Positions 57,554 to 64,000 of a DNA stretch of 64,000 bases are shown in pieces. Positions within the stretch are counted from its first letter, which is position 1; each line of letters starts with the position of its first letter. The notes beneath the pieces were generated by a model. That model saw only the letters and a list, made by a program, of their open reading frames with translations. It was not told where the DNA came from and did not search any database. Made by a program: the position numbers and the translations under genes. This stretch comes from Altererythrobacter sp. (GTDB lineage Bacteria; Pseudomonadota; Alphaproteobacteria; Sphingomonadales; Sphingomonadaceae): NCBI GenBank assembly GCA_017308255.1, contig JAFKFN010000002.1, positions 1 through 64,000 of the forward strand, read 5' to 3'.

Positions 57554-59734
57554 ATGACGTTTGTCTGCAAGGCTGATCTTCTCGTCGCCGAGGAGCTGGC
57601 CGATTTTATCGAGCGCCGGGCGCTTGCCGGCACCGGGATCGATGCAACGTCTTTCTGGCAGGGGGCCGCCCGCATCTTCCGCCAGTTCGCCGGCGAGAAC
57701 GCCGCTCTGCTCGCGCGGCGCGAAGCGCTGCAGGCGCGCATTGACGCCTGGTTCGGCGCGCGAGAGAGCGATTTCGACCGGGACGAGCATCGCGCGTTCC
57801 TGCAAGAGATCGGTTATCTCGCGCCCGAACCCGCCCCCTTCACGATAGCGAACGGGGCGATCGATCCGGAAATCTGCTCGATTGCCGGGCCCCAGCTGGT
57901 CGTGCCCGCACTGAATGCGCGCTATCTTCTCAACGCCGCCAATGCCCGCTGGGGCAGCCTCTACGACGCGCTGTACGGAACCGACGCCATTGCCGGTGAC
58001 ATCCCGCGCGGCGGCTACGATCCGGCGCGCGGAAGCCGGGTGATCGATGCGGCGAAGACCTTCCTCGATGAGGCGCTGTCGCTGAAGCAGGGCTCGTGGC
58101 GCGATGCGCGGGGCGCGCTTCCCGAGCTGGCCGATCCCGGTCTGCTGGTGGGGCGCCGGGGCGAGAGCGCGCTCTTCCGGCACCACGGCCTGCACATCGA
58201 ACTGGTGATCGATCGCAATGATCCGATCGGGCGTACCGATCCGCTTGGCATCGCCGATATCGTCCTGGAGGCCGCGACCAGCACGATCGTCGATCTCGAG
58301 GATTCGGTCGCGGCGGTCGATGCGGCCGACAAGGTGCTGGGATATTCAAACTGGCTCGGGGCCCTGCGCGGCGACTTGCAGGCGCGCTTCGACAAGGACG
58401 GCACGGTGCTGACCCGCCGGCTCGCTCAAGACAGGGCTTACACGGCGCCCGATGGATCGAGCTTCACCTTGCCCGGCAGAAGCCTGCTTCTGGTGCGAAA
58501 TGTCGGACATCTGATGACCACGCCGGCGGTTCGCCTTCCCGATGGCGACGAAGCGCCCGAAGGCATCCTCGATGCCATCGTGACCGTGCTTTGCGGTATG
58601 CACGACCTGCACGGCCTCGGGGCCCATCGCAACAGCCGCGCCGGCGCGATCTATGTGGTGAAGCCCAAGCAGCATGGCCCGGAGGAGGCGCGTTTCACCG
58701 ATCGCCTGTTCGCCACCGTTGAAGACCTGCTCGGGCTTGATCGTCACACGGTGAAGATCGGCCTGATGGATGAGGAGCGCCGGACATCGGCCAACCTCGC
58801 GGCCTGCATAGAGGCGCTCAAGGACCGCATCTTCTTCATCAACACCGGATTCCTCGATCGCACGGGGGACGAGATCCGCACCTCGACGCGGGCCGGCGCC
58901 ATGGTCCCCAAGACGCAGATGAAGAACGCCGCGTGGCTCCAGGCTTACGAGCGGCGCAACGTTGCGATCGGCCTCGCCTGCGGCTTCGCCGGCAAGGCGC
59001 AGATCGGCAAGGGCATGTGGGCGGCGCCCGATCGCATGGCGGACCTGATCGCGCAGAAGGGCGAACAGCTTCGCGCCGGCGCGACCACCGCCTGGGTGCC
59101 GTCGCCGACAGCGGCCGTGCTGCACGCGCAGCACTATCACCTGATCGACGTGTCCGCGCAGCACGCCCGGATCGCGGCGGCGGGGACGCCGTCGCTCGAC
59201 GAGCTTCTGATCGTGCCGGTCGCCTCGCCGGACGAACTGCGCGCCACGGACATCGCGGCAGAGCTTCGCGCCAATGCCCAGAGCATCCTGGGATACGTGG
59301 TGCGGTGGATCGACCAGGGGGTCGGTTGCTCCAAGGTGCCGGATATCGACGATGTCGGCCTTATGGAGGATCGGGCGACCTTGCGCATATCGGCGCAGTC
59401 GCTGGCCAACTGGCTCGGTGCCGGTCTGGTGAGCGAGGATCAGGTGCATTCGGCGTTCACGGCCATGGCGGCAAAGGTCGATGCCCAGAACGCCGGGGAT
59501 CCGTCGTATCGGCCGATGGCCGGCCGCGAAGCGGAGAGCCTGGCCTTCCAGGCGGCGCTCGCGCTGGTCTTCGAGGCAACCGAGCAGGCCAACGGGTACA
59601 CCGAGCCGGTGCTGCATCGGTACCGGGTGCTGGCCGAGGCCCGCGATGCGGCGCGCGCATCCGCCAGCACGAATGTCGGAAGTCATCAAAAATCGGGCTT
59701 GAGAGAGGCCCTCAATGGGGAGAAGTCGCTATGA
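57554..59734 (+). CDS. glcB: Malate synthase G
   Basis: 726-residue enzyme condensing glyoxylate and acetyl-CoA to malate. All catalytic blocks are seen: 'GLMDEERRTSANL', 'TSTRAGAMVPKTQM', 'AWVPSPTAAVLHAQHY' and 'KVPDIDDVGLMEDRATLRIS', whose Asp606 corresponds to the general base (Asp631 in E. coli). The ATG at 57554 follows GAGGGGAGGTG; the stop overlaps the serine hydrolase start (ATGA). No isocitrate lyase or glycolate oxidase gene is adjacent, so glyoxylate here may come from the accessory pathway. Copy number in the genome is unknown. Confidence 0.96.
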   Translation: MTFVCKADLLVAEELADFIERRALAGTGIDATSFWQGAARIFRQFAGENAALLARREALQARIDAWFGARESDFDRDEHRAFLQEIGYLAPEPAPFTIANGAIDPEICSIAGPQLVVPALNARYLLNAANARWGSLYDALYGTDAIAGDIPRGGYDPARGSRVIDAAKTFLDEALSLKQGSWRDARGALPELADPGLLVGRRGESALFRHHGLHIELVIDRNDPIGRTDPLGIADIVLEAATSTIVDLEDSVAAVDAADKVLGYSNWLGALRGDLQARFDKDGTVLTRRLAQDRAYTAPDGSSFTLPGRSLLLVRNVGHLMTTPAVRLPDGDEAPEGILDAIVTVLCGMHDLHGLGAHRNSRAGAIYVVKPKQHGPEEARFTDRLFATVEDLLGLDRHTVKIGLMDEERRTSANLAACIEALKDRIFFINTGFLDRTGDEIRTSTRAGAMVPKTQMKNAAWLQAYERRNVAIGLACGFAGKAQIGKGMWAAPDRMADLIAQKGEQLRAGATTAWVPSPTAAVLHAQHYHLIDVSAQHARIAAAGTPSLDELLIVPVASPDELRATDIAAELRANAQSILGYVVRWIDQGVGCSKVPDIDDVGLMEDRATLRISAQSLANWLGAGLVSEDQVHSAFTAMAAKVDAQNAGDPSYRPMAGREAESLAFQAALALVFEATEQANGYTEPVLHRYRVLAEARDAARASASTNVGSHQKSGLREALNGEKSL

Positions 59735-61008
59735 AGAGGAATCGTGTTCCGCTCGGCCTTGCAGCGACCTGTTTGCTGGGCATCGGTCTGTATCCTGCGG
59801 CTGCGAAGGATTTGCCCTCCATCGACCCGGTCGCCGCGGGCCTTTCGAAGGATGGCCTCGCCCGGCTCGATACGGGGATCGCCGCGGCGGCCGCCAAGCA
59901 CGAAATTCCGGGCGGCGTCGTGCTGATCGCCCGGCAGGGCCGCATCGCCCATTTCGTCAGCTTCGGCGTGTCCGATCGTGACACCCAGCGGCCGATGCGC
60001 AAGGACGATATCTTCCGCATCTATTCGATGACCAAGCCTGTCGTCAGCGTCGCGCTCCTGACGCTTTACGAACAGGGCAAGTTCCAGCTCGACGATCCGC
60101 TCGAGAAGTACATTCCAGAGTTCAAGAATCTCAAGGTCTACGCCGGCGAGAACAAGGACGGCGAGATGCTTCTGGCGGACCCCAAGCGCAAACCCACCAT
60201 CCAGGATGCGTTCCGCCACACGACCTGCATCGGCGCAGGGGGCGGGCCCGCCCCTGTCGCGAAGCTCTATTTCGACCGCAAGATCTGGGTCAACCGGATG
60301 AATACGCTGCAGGAGGAGATGGAGCTTATCGGAGGCGTGCCCTTGCTCTGCCAGCCCGGCGAAGCGTGGGTCTATGGCTACGACCACGACGTCCAGGCCC
60401 ATCTCGTCGAATACTTCTCGGGAATGCCGCTTGCCGAATACCTGCAGAAGCGTCTCTTCGATCCGCTGCAGATGAGCGATACGGGCTACGGCGTTCCGGA
60501 CGGAAAGCGCGACCGCGTCGTGCGGCTGCACGACGTTCCGGAGGAAATGCCGGCCTACCCGGCGGTCGACATGCGGCCTTCGACTTATGAACGCTTCGCC
60601 GATCATCCGTTCGGCACGCTGGGCTTGTGGTCCACGGCTTCGGACTACGCCCGCTTCTCGCAGATGCTCCTCAACGGGGGTGAGCTCGATGGCGCGCGCA
60701 TCCTCGGCAAGAAGACTGTCGAGCTGATGACCGCGAACAACCTCCCGCCAGCTGTCGGTACGCTCGGCCCCGCGCAGGGCAACTTCGGCACCGGCTATGG
60801 CCTGGGGGTCTCGGTCCAGCTCGATGTGGCTGCCGATGCCAACCTTGGATCGCCGGGCGCCTTCGGGTGGGACGGGGCGGCGACGACCCGCTTCATCGTC
60901 GATCCGGAGGAGGACATGGTCGCGATCCTGATGATGCAGAAGGCGCCGTTCGATGCCCGGATGCTGAGCGAGTTTCAGACGCTGGTTTACCAGTCCATCG
61001 GAAAATAA
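59731..61008 (+). CDS. Exported serine hydrolase (beta-lactamase/EstB-like)
   Basis: 425 residues, Sec signal (about 1-25). The nucleophile motif SMTK is at 99-102 (RIYSMTKP); 'AFRHTTCIGAGGG' replaces the usual HTSG-type loop; the Tyr motif is in 'WVYGYDHDVQAHLVEYFSG'. A late Gly-rich 'FGWDGAATTRFIVDPEE' segment is the third motif region. It is a paralogue of the protein at 4241. Being coupled to malate synthase G and followed by a TonB receptor, it probably opens an ester or lactone in the periplasm (inference). Confidence 0.88.
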   Translation: MKRNRVPLGLAATCLLGIGLYPAAAKDLPSIDPVAAGLSKDGLARLDTGIAAAAAKHEIPGGVVLIARQGRIAHFVSFGVSDRDTQRPMRKDDIFRIYSMTKPVVSVALLTLYEQGKFQLDDPLEKYIPEFKNLKVYAGENKDGEMLLADPKRKPTIQDAFRHTTCIGAGGGPAPVAKLYFDRKIWVNRMNTLQEEMELIGGVPLLCQPGEAWVYGYDHDVQAHLVEYFSGMPLAEYLQKRLFDPLQMSDTGYGVPDGKRDRVVRLHDVPEEMPAYPAVDMRPSTYERFADHPFGTLGLWSTASDYARFSQMLLNGGELDGARILGKKTVELMTANNLPPAVGTLGPAQGNFGTGYGLGVSVQLDVAADANLGSPGAFGWDGAATTRFIVDPEEDMVAILMMQKAPFDARMLSEFQTLVYQSIGK

Positions 61009-61009
61009 G

Positions 61010-61035
61010 CGATTTAATATCAGTCAGATAAATCG
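61010..61035. promoter_or_regulatory. AT-rich inverted repeat before the TonB receptor
   Basis: CGATTTA (61010-61016) and TAAATCG (61029-61035) are a perfect 7-bp inverted repeat with a 12-base spacer. It starts 2 bases after the hydrolase stop, in an AT-rich leader. It may be an operator or a small mRNA hairpin for the downstream receptor. Confidence 0.4.
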
Positions 61036-61081
61036 AATAGTGACAACATAAAAACAAGAGAGATCCAGGGGAATTTCCATC

Positions 61082-63550
61082 ATGGTCAAGACTTACTTGT
61101 ATCGTTCCGTAAGCCGGCTCGCCGCGATCGCCGCAGCCGCTTCGATCGCGACGGTGGCGCATGCCCAGGTCGCGCCGGAAACGCAGAGCGCCGCTGATCC
61201 GGCGCGGGCCGAACGGCGGGTGGATGCCGAAGCCGCCGCCGACAATCAGCCCGGTCCCAACGACTCCGGCGAGATCATCGTCACCGCGCAGTTCCGCGAG
61301 CAGAACCTTCAGGACACGCCGCTGGCGATCACCGCCGTATCGGCGGCGATGCTCGAGGCGCGCAGCCAGACCGATCTGTCGCAGGTGGCGCGCCAGGCCC
61401 CCAACGTGACGCTCGCGCCGGCCGGCCAGGCGTTCGGCGCGTCGATGGTCGCCTCGATCCGCGGCGTGGGCCAGGGGGACTTCAATCCCGCGCTTGAGCC
61501 GGGCGTCGGCATTTACGTCGACGATGTCTACTACGCCACGCTCACCGGCTCGGTGCTCGACCTGCTGGATCTTGAGCGTGTCGAGGTCCTGCGCGGGCCG
61601 CAGGGCACGCTTTCCGGGCGCAACTCGATCGGCGGCGCCATCAAGCTGTTTTCCAAGCGTCCCTCCGGCGACAATTCCGGTTATGTCGCAGGCACTTACG
61701 GCAGCAGGAACCGCCTCGATATTCGCGCCAGCGCCGATTTCAACCTGGCCGATGGTGTCGACGCGCGCATTTCCGGCGTCTCCAAGCGCCAGAAGGGCTA
61801 CGTCGAGCGGCGCGACTTCGGGTGCGATTACCCCGCGGGCGAAAATCCGGCGATCAACCCGGCCAACGGCATCCCGCGCATCGCACCGATCGGCAGCAAC
61901 TGCGTCCTCGCGCGCGAAGGTGAGGTCGACTATTCGGCCGTCCGCGGGCAGCTGCGCCTGCGCCCGGCCTCCAATATCGATATCAACATCATCGCCGACT
62001 ATACGTACGACGATCGTGCGGCGACGCCGAACGTGATCGTTCCGCTGCGGGATTCGAACGGCGACTATGTCAGCCCCAACGTTCCCTACAATGCATCGAT
62101 CGATCCGTTGGGAACCGGGATCGCGCTCGATTCACGCTTCCTGTGCGGCCGTTATTGCAATTATTCGACCTTCTCGAACCCCGGCAACGCCCAGTTCGCG
62201 CCGTTCAGCACCGATGGCGATTTCATGTTCGAAGGCTGGGGGCTGTCCGGCCAGGTCGAATGGGACATCGCGCCAAACCTGCAACTGGTCTCGATCACCG
62301 CCTACCGCACCTATTCCTCGCAATTCTCCAATGACTCCGACCTGTCGCCGCTGGCGCAGCACCTCGGGCTGAGCATCCTCGATTTCGAATTCTTCAGCCA
62401 GGAACTGCGGCTCAACGGCGCCTTCGGCGCGAATGACGAGATCGAATATACGATCGGCGGCTATTACAGCGACCAGAAGTCGATCTACACCGCGCGCCAG
62501 GAATTCCGCGACAGCGCCATCGGGGCATTCTACCAGCGCGATCCGGTGCCGGCGGATAGCAAGGCCGTGTTCGCGCACGTGGCATGGACCCCGCTGCCGG
62601 ACCTGACGCTGAGCGCCGGCCTGCGCTACACCGACGAATCCAAGAGCTATACGTTCTTGCGTGTGACGCCGGAGGGCGGTGCGCATCCGATCCTGAACGC
62701 GCTCAACGGCGTGACGGGCGAATACCAGACCGATCGGTTCGATTATCGGCTTAACGCCCAATATCGCTGGTCCGACAACATCATGACTTATGCTCAGGTG
62801 TCGACCGGCTACAAGGGTGGCGGCATCAATCCGCGTCCGTTCTTCGCCCCCCAGGCCCAGCAGTTCGGGCCGGAAGAGCTCACGTCCTATGAAGCGGGCT
62901 TCAAGACGGACTGGCTGGACCGTGCCGTGCGCGTGAACGTCGCGGCTTTCTACAGCAAATACAATGGCATCCAGCTTACACTGGGCAACTGCCCGGACCT
63001 CGGCGTGCCGGCCCGGCCCTGTGCCATGCCCGCCAATGCCGGCGACGCCGAAATGAAGGGCGTCGAGGTGGAAACCACGCTGGAGCCGGTCGAAGGTCTG
63101 CTGATCGACGGGTCGGCAAGCTACCTTCATTTCAAGTACACCGAACTCAACCCCGCGGCAGGCGGACCGACGAGCCCGACCGGGCCGCAGTTCGGCGATA
63201 CCCGGCCTTACACGCCGACCTGGAAGTGGAGCATCGGCGCGCAATACCGCTTCGAGCTGGGTGATGCCGGCTCGCTCACGCCGCGGATCGACGCGTCTTA
63301 TCAAAGCGATATGTACGTCGATGCCGCCAATGATCCCCTCGGCCGGATCGACGCCTATACGCTGGCCAACGCCCGCCTCACCTGGCGCAACGCTGACGAG
63401 GATCTGGAAGTGTCCGCGGAAGTGACCAACATCTTCGATAAATACTACTTCGTCACTCACAGCTCGGGGTCGTCGCTCGATTCCGATTTCATCACCGGGC
63501 AGCCCGGCCGTCCGCGCGAATGGGCGGTCAGCGTCAAGAAGAAGTTCTAA
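61082..63550 (+). CDS. TonB-dependent receptor of the malate synthase operon
   Basis: 822 residues. Signal to about residue 29. TonB box/plug: 'SGEIIVTAQFREQNLQDTPL', 'ASIRGVGQGDFNPALEPG' and 'VEVLRGPQGTLSGRNSIGG', then the barrel ending 'GRPREWAVSVKKKF' with terminal Phe. It is the sequence type of the receptor at 41308 but has no STN domain, so it does not signal to a sigma factor. It is flanked by the exported hydrolase and an NTF2-like gene; the whole unit is probably one transcript with internal hairpins. Confidence 0.94.
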   Translation: MVKTYLYRSVSRLAAIAAAASIATVAHAQVAPETQSAADPARAERRVDAEAAADNQPGPNDSGEIIVTAQFREQNLQDTPLAITAVSAAMLEARSQTDLSQVARQAPNVTLAPAGQAFGASMVASIRGVGQGDFNPALEPGVGIYVDDVYYATLTGSVLDLLDLERVEVLRGPQGTLSGRNSIGGAIKLFSKRPSGDNSGYVAGTYGSRNRLDIRASADFNLADGVDARISGVSKRQKGYVERRDFGCDYPAGENPAINPANGIPRIAPIGSNCVLAREGEVDYSAVRGQLRLRPASNIDINIIADYTYDDRAATPNVIVPLRDSNGDYVSPNVPYNASIDPLGTGIALDSRFLCGRYCNYSTFSNPGNAQFAPFSTDGDFMFEGWGLSGQVEWDIAPNLQLVSITAYRTYSSQFSNDSDLSPLAQHLGLSILDFEFFSQELRLNGAFGANDEIEYTIGGYYSDQKSIYTARQEFRDSAIGAFYQRDPVPADSKAVFAHVAWTPLPDLTLSAGLRYTDESKSYTFLRVTPEGGAHPILNALNGVTGEYQTDRFDYRLNAQYRWSDNIMTYAQVSTGYKGGGINPRPFFAPQAQQFGPEELTSYEAGFKTDWLDRAVRVNVAAFYSKYNGIQLTLGNCPDLGVPARPCAMPANAGDAEMKGVEVETTLEPVEGLLIDGSASYLHFKYTELNPAAGGPTSPTGPQFGDTRPYTPTWKWSIGAQYRFELGDAGSLTPRIDASYQSDMYVDAANDPLGRIDAYTLANARLTWRNADEDLEVSAEVTNIFDKYYFVTHSSGSSLDSDFITGQPGRPREWAVSVKKKF

Positions 63551-63557
63551 GGTACTT

Positions 63558-63580
63558 GCCCGGGCGCCTGGCGCCCGGGC
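63558..63580 (+). promoter_or_regulatory. Perfect intercistronic hairpin
   Basis: GCCCGGGCGC (63558-63567) and GCGCCCGGGC (63571-63580) are an exact 10-bp stem with a 3-base loop and no T-run, 19 bp before the next start. It is likely an mRNA processing or stabilising element. Confidence 0.55.
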
Positions 63581-63599
63581 TCAGTCAAGGAGACCCGAA

Positions 63600-64000
63600 A
63601 TGCGAAAGCCGCATGTTTCGATCACCGCCGCGATGGCGCTTCTCTTGTCGGCCCTTGCGGGCGCCGCGCCGGCCGGCGCGGCCGATACCCACGCGTCCGG
63701 CCCGGCGCAGCAGAGCAGGGAAGAGGACAACAAGCGGTTCGTCATCGAATTCTACAACAAGGCGCTCAACGACAAGGATTTCGAAGCAGCCGCGAAATAC
63801 CTCGGTGACAAGTACGTCCAGCACAATCCCACCGCAGCCGATGGAGCGGAGGGGCTGAGAGGTTTCATCGACTTCCTGAAGGCCAGGTTTCCGAAGCAAC
63901 ACAACGAGATCAAGCACGCCTACGCGGACGGCGATTTCGTGATCCTCCACGTGCATTCGGTGCGCGAGCCCGGAACGCTCGGCCGCGCGATTGTCGATAT
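63600..64000 (+). CDS. Exported NTF2/SnoaL-like protein (3' end off the window)
   Basis: First about 133 residues. Sec signal (about 1-28, ending 'AAPAGAADT'). The NTF2-like domain has 'FVIEFYNKALNDKDFEAAAKYLGDKYVQHNPTAADGAEGL' (in parts) and 'FVILHVHSVREPGTLG'; the block KYVQHNP matches KYIQHNP in the protein at 10146. AAGGAG precedes the ATG at 63600. It is the last gene of the operon seen here. Reaction unknown. Confidence 0.8.
   Translation, partial: MRKPHVSITAAMALLLSALAGAAPAGAADTHASGPAQQSREEDNKRFVIEFYNKALNDKDFEAAAKYLGDKYVQHNPTAADGAEGLRGFIDFLKARFPKQHNEIKHAYADGDFVILHVHSVREPGTLGRAIVD

Overview
The window is chromosomal DNA of a GC-rich alphaproteobacterium, most likely a sphingomonad (Sphingomonadaceae). 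Supporting this are the core gene order (nfuA, tsaB, rimI, fur, plsC, miaB, phoH, ybeY, corC; and mutY, DUF721, two dsbA-like genes, smc), a MucR/Ros regulator, four TonB-dependent receptors within 27 kb, and a very GC-biased third codon position. No rRNA, tRNA, CRISPR array, transposase or phage gene was recognised. Function calls rest on visible motifs and remembered family features; no database search was possible.

Layout. 1-7.1 kb: minus-strand genome-maintenance and thiol-redox genes (smc start, two DsbA-fold proteins, DciA-like DUF721), divergent mutY, then a coupled run of serine hydrolase, nudC and a FrnE-like DsbA protein. 7.2-12.1 kb: DUF1489 and mgtE, a cyclophilin, a two-domain NTF2-like secreted protein and a LysR regulator. 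12.3-21.2 kb: a long minus-strand housekeeping block (corC, ybeY, a nucleotidyltransferase, phoH, miaB, plsC, fur, mucR, rimI, tsaB, nitroreductase, nfuA). 21.4-36.5 kb: M16 peptidase, class II DAHP synthase, MASE1-GGDEF cyclase, egtB-egtD-DUF5996, a retropepsin, an Amj-type flippase convergent with a MOP-type flippase, a VOC protein, an ATP-dependent DNA ligase and a LysR regulator.

36.5-64 kb is accessory and the most interesting part. It holds a LysR / TonB receptor / sulfatase unit, then a FecI-FecR-FecA-type surface-signalling triad on the minus strand (45.6 to 41.3 kb). Divergent from the triad is a plus-strand cluster (45.8-54.5 kb) of a TonB receptor with three paralogous two-domain Cys-rich exported proteins (DUF8021-like, family name from memory) interleaved with three NTF2/SnoaL-fold proteins. 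A second plus-strand operon (55.9-64 kb, running off the window) encodes a ThDP enzyme, malate synthase G, a periplasmic serine hydrolase, a TonB receptor and another NTF2-like protein, divergent from a LysR regulator.

How the parts may work together (inference): a bipartite element, TGAGGAT(G/C)-N12-GCGT(C/T)(T/C)TA, lies upstream of three transcription units in the DUF8021/NTF2 cluster, always with identical spacing. It looks like an ECF sigma promoter, and the adjacent FecI-like sigma factor is the obvious candidate to read it. The TonB receptor in this cluster also has a 19-bp stem in its leader. A reasonable model is ligand sensing at the outer membrane, uptake by the second receptor, and processing by exported NTF2-fold and DUF8021-like enzymes in the periplasm. 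The neighbouring ThDP enzyme and malate synthase G may handle a small 2-oxo or glyoxylate-type product. The substrate is unknown.

Two families of long inverted-repeat intergenic elements occur, two copies each.
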